64,000 nucleotides of DNA from Paulownia fortunei. Its lineage: Eukaryota > Streptophyta > Magnoliopsida > Lamiales > Paulowniaceae. The DNA lies in assembly GCA_019321725.1 (NCBI GenBank), contig CM033108.1, positions 4,534,001 through 4,598,000 of the forward strand, read 5' to 3'. The translations under genes were made by a program, and so were the position numbers. Position 1 is the first letter of the stretch, and each line of letters opens with the position of its first letter. The notes below the pieces were generated by a model. The model was not told the origin of the DNA. It made no database searches and saw only the letters and a program-made list of their open reading frames with translations. Shown here in pieces: positions 10,380-21,176 of this stretch.

Positions 10380-11579
10380 ATGCTGATAAAACCGGACCCC
10401 ACCAGCTCTAATTCTTCCGCCACCGTGCCTGTGGCGACGGTGTGCGGAAACTGCGGCGTGGAGGAGCGGCTGCTGCTCCACCACGTCCGCCACCGCGGGA
10501 TCTTCCGTCGCCTCTGTACAAGCTGCGTCCTCCGCCTCCATCCACAGTCCTTCTGCCCCACCTGCTTCCAAGTCTACCCTCCAACCCCCTCAAACGACGC
10601 CGTTCTCAGCTGCTTCAAGTGCTACTCCTCCTCTCACTCCCACTGCGTTGAGGCCGGCCCCACGTCCCCTCCCAGTCCCTACATTTGCCCCCTTTGCCTC
10701 CACCCTAGTACGCCCATTTTTACAATGAAATCGGCGAAAGAGGCAAATGTGGAAATCAGTGAGGCTATGAATGTGAAGAGTGAGGATTGCAGGGTGATGG
10801 ATAGAGATGCGGCGAAAAAGTTGTTGGCTGCTGCAAAAATTGCTTCGGCATCTATGAATAAAGCGGCGGTGGCTGCAAAGGCAGAAGCTGAGAGGCGGGC
10901 TAAGGAAGCAGCATTCACGAGGAAAAGGGCGAAGGAGGCGCTGGAACATGTTGCGCATTTGGTGATAAAGGAGAAGTCGAGGAAGAAAGAAACGGGTTTG
11001 GCAGGGTCTGGTGATTTGACAGGGCCGGGACTTGGTGGAGTTGGCAGCAATGTTGCTTATCCTGGCAGTGGTGTGAAAATGGAAAGAGAAAATAATGTAA
11101 ATGTTAGTAGTAGTTATAGGAATGGGAGTGTGGCTAGCGGTTTGGGTCCATCCATGCTTGTGGAGGAGAAGATCAATACTGCAGGGAATGTGGATAGAGT
11201 GGATAATTCAAATCAGGTATTGGCGGCGCTGAATGCAGTTGAGTTGAGGGAAAATGAGAAAATGGGGGATGGAATAACAGCACAAGGAGTAACTCCAACT
11301 AATGATCACATGTTGATGGATGTGGATGAGAAGGGGAGAATGACGCAGAGTGCAGAAGAGAATGTTGGAGGATTGGTTGGAGGGAGGAATAATGACAGTG
11401 GTAGTGATCATGTAAATTTTGCTGATATGGAGAGTGGTGCAGAGAATCTCAATACTCAGGGGGAAAAACTAGAGGATGTGAACAATGAGGTGGTTTTGGT
11501 TCAACCTGTGGCGGATCAAATGCAGCATAAGGAGAACATTAATGGTGGAGAACAGCATGCTAATGGGGGCCCACTATAG
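10380..11579 (+). CDS. PHD/RING-like zinc-finger protein, single exon
   Basis: The gene encodes a 399-residue plant protein of the RING/FYVE/PHD zinc-finger superfamily. The N-terminal third holds regularly spaced zinc ligands: C22/C25, C46/C49, C59/C62, C78/C81, H86 or H88/C89 and C103/C106. The last part (SCFKC...HC...YICPLC) reads as a PHD-type cross-brace. Residues about 142-205 are Ala/Lys/Glu-rich (AKKLLAAAKIA, AEAERRAKEAA) and should form a long charged helix. The rest is acidic, low complexity and probably disordered. PHD fingers often read histone tails, so a chromatin role is plausible but not shown. The ATG is the first in frame after a GC-rich leader with a telo-box. The stop follows NGGPL and no intron is needed. 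GC content is much higher in the first 350 bp than in the rest. The gene lies directly downstream of R1 copy G. Confidence 0.88.
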   Translation: MLIKPDPTSSNSSATVPVATVCGNCGVEERLLLHHVRHRGIFRRLCTSCVLRLHPQSFCPTCFQVYPPTPSNDAVLSCFKCYSSSHSHCVEAGPTSPPSPYICPLCLHPSTPIFTMKSAKEANVEISEAMNVKSEDCRVMDRDAAKKLLAAAKIASASMNKAAVAAKAEAERRAKEAAFTRKRAKEALEHVAHLVIKEKSRKKETGLAGSGDLTGPGLGGVGSNVAYPGSGVKMERENNVNVSSSYRNGSVASGLGPSMLVEEKINTAGNVDRVDNSNQVLAALNAVELRENEKMGDGITAQGVTPTNDHMLMDVDEKGRMTQSAEENVGGLVGGRNNDSGSDHVNFADMESGAENLNTQGEKLEDVNNEVVLVQPVADQMQHKENINGGEQHANGGPL

Positions 11580-14500
11580 TTGATGTTTTTCTGAGAATGT
11601 TATAACGCAAAGATGTCAAGGTGGGATTGGGATTCAAAGAATTATAGTTGAATTTGTTGGATTGAGCTGTTCATACAAGTTCATGATATTTTTCCTGCTT
11701 TCAGGAATTTGGCTGCGTTCAAAAAGTTGTTTTTGCAGGACTTACTTCAGAATCAGTCATAAGGTGATAAATCATGTGAGTTTGTCTCAGTCAGATCATT
11801 GATTTTGTTGTTCCTTTTTGGTGTAGACCATTTTGTCACCAATGATGATTGTCATTTTCTGTAAAGTTTTTCCTAGAAATTGCAATGTTATCTGTGTACC
11901 TCAGCTTTGTTATAGATATCAAATCTAGCCTTTATGTGCTGATTGTTCCAATTGATTATATCTGCGCAAGAGATGGTATTTCATAATCATATCAGTTTGT
12001 GCCTGTTCAGATAATCGGGCGTGGGACTGGTACAAAACAGTCATTTTGTATCTTAATAAAAATGTGAATGGGCCGAAAATTGACTACACAAAATGTTCTG
12101 GTGTTTTCTGAGTGGGATCTTTTTTGTTCTTTTGAGTGCTTACAATGAAGCTGGACTAGAATGGTTCTTCCTTGCTTTTCCAGTTTTTGTTCTGTACGAT
12201 GTACACAGTAACAATATGTTTACAGTATGTTTTAGAAGTTTGTCTCGAGAGTCTACAAGAGTTCAAATTGATGCAGCAACATTCGAAATTAATGCAGTCT
12301 TAAATTTTCAAGTCCTGCTGTAATTCCTTCCCTGGACAGTTTATTGATGCAGCAACATTCAAGCCAGTGTTTTACCTCCATATATTTACAAGTTTGTTTA
12401 TGATTGTGTTGAGCTTATGGATTGGCAATGGTGGCTGACATTGAATTATTTATGCACTAAATTTGTTCATTTGGTAACAAGGCAGGCTATTTTTGCAGTT
12501 GTGCTGACCCCTTGACTGTGTTAACAATACAGATTTGCTGTATCTTCAATACTAAAAGCATAACAATGATACCTTATATAGTGATATGGCTGTTCTAAAA
12601 TGTTGTGTCCTAGTTTTGTCAGTCTCTCACAATGAAGTCCTGAAATGAACACATCATCCCCCAGTGAGCAAGAAGACATTTCTGTTAAATGTTTAATCAC
12701 TCTCTACCATTTCATGCCAATTGAAGAATGAGCTTGTTGGGTTTAACTCTATGTTTGGATCTTTTTATTTTAGTATTTTAGTGAGGAAAATATTTTCTTC
12801 ATTTCAAATAATATGAATTTGTGCATTAGTTTTTTTTTACTCTTTCTTTTCCTTTTCCTCGCTAAATTCTATAAACTAAATTCTTTATTCCCAACATAAT
12901 ATAAGTGTATTTAATTTCGATGTAGATTTTTAATATGGTGGGATAATGGGAATGATTTTATCCATTGGTTTCTTTTTCAGGCTAGTTTGATGCCCAACTC
13001 CACTGAGATGGTTAAAATAGTTAATAATAATAGTTAAAATTTAAAACTGCATTACAGAAAATGGAAAAAGAAAAGAATCAACAAATATAAATGAACTGAA
13101 AAGTAATAGAAAATGAAAATATGAAAAGGAAAGTAAAATTAGTAGAAAATAATTTTTTTGATAGAATATTACATCAACACCCCCTAAATTATACATACAT
13201 TTTTGGAAAAAAAATATCATTTTTTTTTTTTTTTGCTAACATCGTCTAATTCCGGGCTGCAAAATTCACGAGGAGAATCTATAATAACAATATTACCCAC
13301 ATAGAATGCCTATATAATTTTTCTAAGTAGATTGAATTTATTTGATAATATAACGAAACCTCAAGAAATATCTATATAATTATCTCTTAAGACTCCATTA
13401 AGCTTAGGTTGAAATTATAAAGCCGAATTTTGAATTTACAAGCTCCAGGGGCACATGCATGATTGCAGGACCTTCAAAATATATTCAAGCACAACCCTAT
13501 AGTTTAAATAGAAATCATTCCCTGGAAAGAAGAATCAACAATTTTTTTACAGTGCAGACCACAATTGTTGCATTATCTCTGCAAGCAAACCAATTTCCAT
13601 GGGTTCAAATGATGTTAGGTAGAGGGAAAATAACAATTTCACTGGTACTATAATAGAAACTAGATTGCAATATGGAAAATTAACAACAGAGTACTGCTCA
13701 GCGTCACCATCACATAAGTCAGAACACCTATCTACATAATTTAAACAGCAGTTGTGAACAGCTTCAGATCTTTGACGGAACTAAGTACTACATATTACAG
13801 CTGAATACATTTTGTCTTCATTTGCATAATTAGTATATAATCCACTTCAGGCTCTAATTTTTTGATAATTCAATTTCTCTTTCTCGGGCAACACAAAGGA
13901 TACCTCGATCGGGGAGAGAACAGAACAGGAAAACGCATATGACCCAATATATCTGACAAATTGCACCTATATGTCAATCGTCACATTACATGCCAACCCA
14001 AGATGCATCTTCCTCTCTAGGACTTCCGAGAGGTACTTTTGGTAATAAAAGGATATCAGAGGGGAGTCAATCAGATAACAAAACATTCTGTGATCCGGCG
14101 AGAACCCAGTGAATCACTACAATGCTTGGTTTCATACATGGATTTCAATGCACATCAAAATTCTCTGAACAGTGCAGCAAAGAGGTGATGTGTTTTGCTA
14201 TCAAATTCCGAATTACTACGCAAAGCAGATCAGAGCTTGATAAATTTCCCTTGTTCAAAGCTGACTTAATGTCAAAATCTGCTAAACAAATTATCAGTTG
14301 CTTTGACAGGCTATTGTGATACTAAAATCTCGAATCAAGGTTTAGTTCTCCATCATGTCTGGTAAGTTACCCTGGTCCTCCATTTCACTGTCTTTCTTAA
14401 CCATATCTTAATCTGAGTGATGAATTTACCAGAGCTCAATTCATTCACAAACCTTGAACCATAATTTAAAATCCACCAGAGTCCCCATAAATCAACAAGC

Positions 14501-15073
14501 TCCATTGCTTCTTGCTGAAAAATGCAATATTTTCATCCCCTGGGTTTCTTCAGTAACAGCGATCTTGAAGATTCATAAGCAACTATATATACGTTGGGAA
14601 CATACTTTCACGAATATTTGATCATCAAAAGCCCCATCAAAAATTTAGATGTCAAATTGAGAAAAGCAGCTATGGCTCCCCAAAATGCTCCTACAAACAT
14701 TTGAATCTAAAAAAAGCCATGGACACCAATTTCAATAATCCATGATATACCCGGCATTGGATGTTCATAGCATGCATCTATAAAAGATTATATCAACGAG
14801 CAGCTAACAGCTCTACAGTCTCAATGGTTTCTCTAACCACAATGAATCTCTTCTGAGGGAGTGCTTCAAAGTCTTCTTAAAGGAGAACTACAACAAGAAA
14901 CTAAATACCTACTACTATTGTATCATCCCAGGCTGCTTACTCTGCAGCCAATAACGCTTAAGGGAAGAGGGCCACATATAACCATTTCCTAATTCAAACC
15001 AATTCACGTCACATGAAGCAATGTATCAACACCCCTAATCCTCTCCCCTCCCACAGCAAATTTCTTTTTGAGC
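11580..15073. other. Convergent intergenic region and 3' UTRs
   Basis: The region lies between the convergent zinc-finger and NYN genes. About 11,580-12,100 is probably the 3' UTR of the zinc-finger gene, with an AATAAA near 12,055 as a candidate poly(A) signal. 12,750-13,400 is AT-rich with poly-A and poly-T tracts. From about 13,450 to 15,073 base composition is more even, as in transcribed DNA, and it may be a long 3' UTR of the minus-strand NYN gene or an unrecognised transcript. No conserved protein was read in either strand. Confidence 0.5.
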
Positions 15074-18000
15074 TTATGTAGCAGCTGCCAACCCTGAATC
15101 AGGGTTGAACTCTGCAAGAGTAACCTTAATCGGTTTCCATCCTGACTGATAATTATATATAATCCACTTTTTCACGTTAATTACCATTTGCAAGATCTGG
15201 AGTACTTCACCCAACGAACGCCCTTTTAAGCACATCTTTTTCATAATTGTTGCTGCCTCGTACCTAAAGAGCAGATTAGAAGATTGAGGAACATGATATT
15301 GATTCAACTGTGAAGTGAATAAACAATAAGCGCAGTACCTCACAAGCCGATCAGCAAATTATACAAGTAAAATGAAACATAATACACTGGAGAACAATAA
15401 TATACCTGCATTGGGTATCAAGTATTGCAGATCGTCCAGCAGAGGATGAAAGAAATTTCTGGATTTCATCCCATGTTGATTTTGGATACTTGTTTGCATC
15501 ACCAGCCATCGGGTCCATGCAATGCCATAGTTTCTCATTTTTCCTAATATACAACTGCAGGCTACCTAATTGTTGCTGTACTACCAACTGCTGCTCAAGG
15601 GCACACGCCAAAGCTTTCTTAACATCAGTATTGGGATGTCTGATGTCTCCATATCTAATGCAATCTGTGATATTTTCTTCAGTTGGCATAATCTTCTCAT
15701 TTTTCAGGGTGTTTAAAGCAAGTAGAATGATCCCAATAAGACCTTGTACATATTCAGAAGGTTTAGGGCATCCTGGTGTTCCCCACACACCATTAACAGA
15801 GATGATGGCAGTTCCTGATGCAGAAGACAAAGGTGGTGGAATCTCTAGAATACCATAAGGATGCCTGCTGGGCTGTGAAGATTTCTTTTGTGCATTATAT
15901 CTTTTTTGGGGACCAACTAAGTTTACACGGATTGGAGACTCAACAGAAGGTTGTCTTCTCTCTCCTCCATTTCGTTGTTGTGAAGCAGGAGAGTTGTGAT
16001 CATTTCTGGGCTGCTCAGAAATGTTTAAATTACCAACATCGGGTACATAAGTCGAAGGACCAGATGTCAAGTTGGGTGAAATGGGTCTGTGAGGCAATGC
16101 ATTAGAAGGATGCCAATGCTGATTAGTTGACGATGAGCTAACAGGCAGCAATGCAGGTTCAACAGGTAGACTGTTTGCCCTTGACGGCTGAGGATAGTGA
16201 TTTTGATATGAGCCATGAGGGTGAGTACTATTGGTCCAAGAAGAATCTGGATTACCAGGAAAATAAGAGGATCCTAATCCACTACTAGCAACTTTATAAG
16301 TACCAGATAAGTCCTGGGGATCATTGAACTGCTTAGGTTGCCCATATGCCGTACGGCAGTTGGAATTGTTATAATCTTCTTCAAACCCACGCATGTTATT
16401 TGAGGTTCTTGGCACACTAGGTTGAGTTATGTTTCGGCGAGTTTGCTTCCCTTTATATTTTACATCAGTTCCCCTTCCCATATTTGAGAATTTTTTATTT
16501 CCCAAATGGGAATTTTCATGAAAAGAATCCAGAGGTTGGTTTACAATAATGGAATCTGTACGTAATGAGTCAGAGACTGATAAATGCCCATAGCTATTAC
16601 TTACAAATTGGGTAGATTCGGCAGTTGTAAGTGGTGGCCCTCCAGCGGATAAACTAGTCCAGAGCCACACACTCTTCGCAGCAGCAATAAGAGGCGCAGA
16701 CGCTTTTTGTGGTTGAGCTAGAAGAATATTATACCGACGCATTCGCAACTGGTGGAGAGCATTTGAGAAATCTCTGTCTCCAGAAATCAATAAATAATTG
16801 GCCGGTGCAGGATTGTCAACTGCCCAAAATAACATATCCACCAGAATCTTCTTGTCACTGGCATCTTTCACACCTGATCATACTTAATCCAATGATTAAA
16901 TTGAACGCAATTAGGTAAATATTAACTATAAAACAAAGAGATCTTTTCGATCACAAGGAAAAGTTGACATATCATCCCACTAGTTGCAATATTCCATCAT
17001 ATGAAATAGCTGCTAGAAGCTTTCTCATAGGGCCATTAACGACAAGTGCACTTGATTACCCTTAATAGCAAGCCGTTGACACACAAGTACTCATTGGGTA
17101 GTGGCAAGTAACAACCTAACTTTAGGCTTAAAGAGAATAAATGTATGCAACAAAATATGATTCATGTCATGTATAATAACTACTCCCTCCGTCCCATTTT
17201 TAGGTATCTAGTTTCACTGGACACAGAGTTCTATATGGTTCTAGGTGAAGTTGAAAAGAGTTGTAGATGGTTCTAGATGAAGTTGAAAAGGTAAAAGTTT
17301 TGAGTATGTTTACATTAATTTCCAATTGAGAATTACTGGCGTTGCATCGTTGGGTATTCTAGAGAAAAAAAAATCCATTTTAAGAAATGAAGCCTTATTT
17401 TCCATAAGACAAGAAAAGAAATAAGAGTGATAAATTTGAGATAGAGGGAGTATAACAAAGACGACTTCCAGTATTCAAAATCACCCAATGACCCACAATT
17501 TGTGCAAAATTCCTTCTATAGTTTACGCACCTCTCTGAAACCTCTCACAGATGCAAGATAAACAACAGTTATTTAAAATTTATGCAGCTCAATCTTTATG
17601 AGGTCCAAGGCTGAATTTTTCAAAACACGGCCTTTAACGGAAGTAATAATGACATGTGAAGATGGTCAATGAAAAGCAGATGAAAGAAGAAAATATGCAT
17701 TCAGATTACATATATCTGTAGATAACATCACAAAAGCTCCCATTTTCATACCATGATGACATTCATGGTAATAGCTAAACCATCCCAAGAAACACATCCT
17801 TCTTGAACATAGCATCAATTTGATAAGCATTGCAACCAGGACCCCAAACCCCAAGGAACTAGTCAAGTACCCATTTCCCCTCCAGGCCTCCACCAACAAA
17901 GCCCCCCAACAAACGTGCACACAATCTCTTACATTTCTGTGCTAATCTTCATTGTATTGTGCAATTATAAATGAAAACTAACAGGAAAAATTATCATTAA

Positions 18001-18816
18001 TGGGCTATTGCTATTATATGTATTGAAAACCATACATAGTAAATAAACCAAAGAGATCAGAGAGAATAACTTCAAAATCTCATAAAAAGATTATAGAAAT
18101 TCTTTGATTTAACAATTGAACTAGCAGAAGGAGCTCCTAGTATATCTCACGACCACAACACACACAAACACCACACAAATAAATATTAGATAGGAAAACC
18201 TGTGAAGCATTCAGAATTCATCAAGCCACGATCATTGAGACAAATCCTTCCAAACCACAGAAATCACATTTAAAAAATTAAAGATCAACAAAATTCGCCA
18301 AAACACTAAGTTTGGATAAAGAAACTAACAAAGATGACCGCCAACGTTCACTCTTAGTTTTCACTTAACTCCACATTTCCGATCTACCCATCAACAAAAT
18401 CAACTCACAAAAAAACAACAATAATAATCAACCCCGAAGCCACAGACTTCAATAGTTAACCAGTCAAAGAGAGAAAAGCATAAAAAATACCCTCAAGTCC
18501 ACTCGATCCCACAAATTTCAGCAAATCAGTTAAGAAATTTACCAGCGGGAACGTGATTAAGAGCAACGCCGGTGCTGTTAAGCGCCTGCTGAACGGCAGG
18601 GGAGATCCCGGTGGTGTCGCAGTAAGCGGAGATGGAGACGGGCCCACAATAATTCATCTTCACCAGCGCCGAGCTTATGTTCTGCGCGATGGTGTGGGGA
18701 TCGCACGTTTTCGGCACGTGACAATTCTCGATGTCCCACCACACCGACGTCTTCGCCTTGACGTACTGCTCCTCCGGCGCCGCCGGCATTTGCAGCGACG
18801 CTCCGTCTCCACCCAT
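15074..18816 (-). CDS. NYN-domain (limkain-b1/MARF1-type) endoribonuclease-like protein
   Basis: Exons (minus): 18816-18543, 16873-15406, 15263-15074; 643 residues. All junctions are GT-AG and phases agree (1, then 2). The NYN (PIN-like) nuclease fold spans about residues 22-165: VWWDIENC with D28, then KKILVDMLFWA with D104 and SGDRDFSNAL with D124/D126, the acidic residues expected at the metal site. A Ser/Pro/Asn-rich linker (about 190-430) looks disordered. The C-terminal part (about 450-625) holds helical HTH-like blocks (YVQGLIGIILLALNTL, IRYGDIRHPNTDVKKAL, WKPIKVTLAE) that fit OST-HTH/LOTUS-type RNA-binding modules. Plant relatives are annotated as putative endonucleases; the substrate is unknown. 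I start at the ATG before GGDGASL because a stop lies 16 codons upstream and relatives begin similarly. Intron 1 (1.67 kb) hosts a Stowaway MITE. Confidence 0.9.
17181..17452. mobile_element. Stowaway-like MITE in NYN intron 1
   Basis: The element (17,183-17,450, 268 bp) starts CTCCCTCCGTCCCA and ends GAGGGAG, the classical Stowaway (Tc1/mariner) termini, and is flanked by the TA target duplication at 17,181-17,182 and 17,451-17,452. It contains two close copies of GGTTCTAG-TGAAGTTGAAAA. It has no coding capacity. Its position inside intron 1 leaves the splice sites untouched. Confidence 0.92.
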
Positions 18817-18861
18817 CACTCCCGCCAGATTCAACCGATTAACGTATTTATCGTCAGCCAA

Positions 18862-20560
18862 TTAATTAGCTAGTAGAAGTAATTTACAGAGGGATTGAGA
18901 ATGAGGTTTAGTGGTTGCCGGGAGAGGCGCACGATAGCATTTTTGGAGAAGGCTTCAGGTAGTTGTAGCACTAGTTAGTCGTGTCTTTTTCTTTCTCCTC
19001 TTTTTATATGGTGCGCAGTGTGCGGAGGAAGACTATGAAGGGACCTCGGAATGTCTGGACTCTGGATTGGGGAAGGATTTTGGTTGACATGCGGAAAGAC
19101 TATTTTGCCCTTGTGGAAGTAACAGTGCCGACGTCGATTGAATACTGTGCATGTGGAACGTGGCGTGTGTTGTGGGGCTGTTTTACAAGACTAAAACCGG
19201 GTCTCGGACGACAAGCTGGGGACAAATAAGTCATTGTATGGCTCTATTTTTTTACAAGGTTTTTCTTCATTGAAAAGGGCAAACGTGTCTGAGTGATTTT
19301 AGTGGATATATATACCTTATATATTCCAAAACAACACGTAAAAATACATTTTTCTTCGGGAAGAAGATATATATATATATATATTCTAAAATAACACGTG
19401 AAAATACATTTTTCTTCAGGAAGAAGGTATATATATATATATATATATATTTCAAAACAACACGTAAAAATATATTTTTCTTCGGGAAGAAGGAAAATGT
19501 TCCACTAAAATCACACACACACACATATATATATATATTAAAATATTTATCAATTATTATTTTAATTAAATAATTAGTAAGTTAAGTAATTCAAAATAAA
19601 AAAAATAAGGTAATAAAATAGTAGAATAAGTACATAAAAAAATTAAATATGAAAAAATATTTTGATTATTTGAATTCAAAATAAAGTACTAATTATTTAA
19701 TCTAAATAAATTTTAAATTCTTTTGGATAAAGATGAATAAGTATATTATTGTAAACTTAATTTAGATATATGTATATATATAAATTGAATAAAAATAATT
19801 TATGCAAAAAGATAAATTATTGAAATATATATTTATTCAATTTAATGCATACGTGTATATTTAAAAAATCATTAGATAAATACATCTTTATCCAAAAAAG
19901 TTCAAAATTCATTTAAGTTAAATGATTAATACTTTATTTTGAATTTCTATGTTCAATATATTTTTGTGTATTTTTCGAAGAATGCTTGGTTACAGATCCG
20001 GCCCCTCTCCACGATCTAGTGAGCCTCTTAACTGCCTAATGGGCTGGTAATTATTATGGGCTTCTGCTGTGTAAACCAAACAAAAATTGGGCTTGATTGG
20101 GTATCAATCAAACCGAACAAGCGCATCAAAGGAGGCCCATATATTTACAGTGATCCCATCAAATTCAAGTTGGATTTGAAATAAAACAAAATGAAAAACT
20201 GAATTCATTTTCAAATCCCATTAACAATCAACACCTTTGAATACTCACACGTGGACAAATGAAAATTTTAGATTTGCCGCGCCAAGGTCAATTCGAACCA
20301 GGTTCGAATCTTGTCATTTTCCCCGAGGCTCGGACTCTCCAGACCAAAACCTACCCCACCCATGAACATCAGGTCCCGCCTTCTTGTCTTAATTAACATG
20401 ATTCCCGCACAAACCACACGCACTAATCTCCACCCTTTATTTCGCCCCTCCTCTATTTCAAGCCGTCGATCATTTTTGACCGAAAACTCAATCGACGCGA
20501 CTCTAGTTATTGATGAAAAACCTGTTGAATTACACTAATTAACTCGAATATTTTGCTCAT
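18862..20560. promoter_or_regulatory. Divergent intergenic promoter region NYN / NEAP
   Basis: These 1.7 kb separate the NYN gene (-) from the NEAP leader (+). The part next to NYN (18,862-19,230) is GC-richer. 19,293-19,514 holds a minisatellite (separate entry). 19,540-19,970 is very AT-rich with an imperfect large inverted arrangement of AATTATTTAAT and TTTATCCAAAA words. From 19,980 the composition becomes mixed again. A short open stretch (20,311-20,538) has no recognisable homology and is probably leader or promoter sequence. Confidence 0.5.
19293..19514. repeat. Three-unit minisatellite inside 14-bp inverted repeats
   Basis: Three tandem units of about 60-70 bp share AACACGTAAAAATACA and TTTTTCTTCGGGAAGAAG (second unit: AACACGTGAAAATAC). 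They are separated by (TA)n runs of variable length. The block is bounded by GTGATTTTAGTGGA (19,293-19,306) and its perfect reverse complement TCCACTAAAATCAC (19,501-19,514). No target duplication is visible, so MITE origin is uncertain. A (CA)n(TA)n tract follows on the right. Confidence 0.85.
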
Positions 20561-20628
20561 TTTTAATGGAGAGAAGAGTTGGATCTGTGCATTTTTTTCT
20601 CTCTCTATAATTATTTGCATGTTCCTAA

Positions 20629-20669
<41 letters not shown>

Positions 20670-20670
20670 T
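20629..20670. repeat. (CT)n(TA)n microsatellite near the NEAP transcription start
   Basis: About ten CT units pass into TA-type repeats ending ATATATATGCG. Pyrimidine-rich patches and TATA-like runs are common at plant core promoters and in 5' leaders, and this one sits just upstream of the presumed leader exon. Confidence 0.7.
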
Positions 20671-20758
20671 GCGTGTCTATTTTTCAGTTCTGAAAGTTTT
20701 CTAGTGAAATCTGATGTGATTGGAGTTTTTGGCAGCCGAAATCCGTCAGCTCACAGAG

Positions 20759-21109
20759 TATGTGTTTCTTTATCTCCTTAAAACAATATGTATGTATCTG
20801 ATTTGCATCTGCATGCGTGTATGTGTTTCATTCAAGTGGCTGCAGCTGTACTTTTGTGCTACAAATTAATGTGTGGCTGAGGTAGTATGATTTTTCAAGT
20901 TCAACGTTTTGAAGTTTTTCATTTGACTGTCTAACTTGTTAATTTTGAAGATTTTTTTGAAAATTTTAAAAATTTGTATTAAATGCTGTAGGAGGCAACG
21001 CGTTCACATGCTGACGGCGATAGGTTTTGTGTGTGGGGTTAGCTTTCATTCATTGCAAATGAGAGAGAGAATTAGTGATTAAATGAAGTTCTACTCTTTT
21101 TGTCTCTAG
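20759..21109 (+). other. Probable 5' leader intron of NEAP
   Basis: A donor-like A|GTATGTG (GT at 20,758-20,759) and a good acceptor TTTTTGTCTCTAG ending at 21,109 would remove about 350 bp of T-rich sequence between an untranslated exon and the exon with the start codon. This is inferred from consensus only. Confidence 0.5.
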
Positions 21110-21144
21110 GCCTGGATTCCGTGTATCTGCTACTCAACTTCTGG

Positions 21145-21174
21145 ATGAATCAAACGCAGTCGTTTTGGGGGTAG
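21145..21174 (+). CDS. Short upstream ORF in the NEAP leader
   Basis: ATG AAT CAA ACG CAG ... TAG encodes nine residues (MNQTQSFWG). Its stop lies two bases before the NEAP ATG, in another frame. If the leader is transcribed as predicted, scanning ribosomes meet this ATG first (context GGATGA, weak), and termination so close to the main start would favour reinitiation or leaky scanning. A regulatory role is inferred. Confidence 0.45.
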   Translation: MNQTQSFWG

Positions 21175-21176
21175 TG

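Noticed and set aside
10323..11050. Several long antisense frames over the zinc-finger gene
   Set aside because: They are shadows of the GC-rich coding strand; zinc-ligand spacing is only meaningful on the plus strand.
20290..20315. B-box-like GGTTCGAATCTTG
   Set aside because: No A box at the right distance and no tRNA fold; chance match.
20311..20538. 75-codon stretch upstream of NEAP
   Set aside because: No homology or signal, and no splice path to NEAP keeps its frame; probably promoter or leader sequence.
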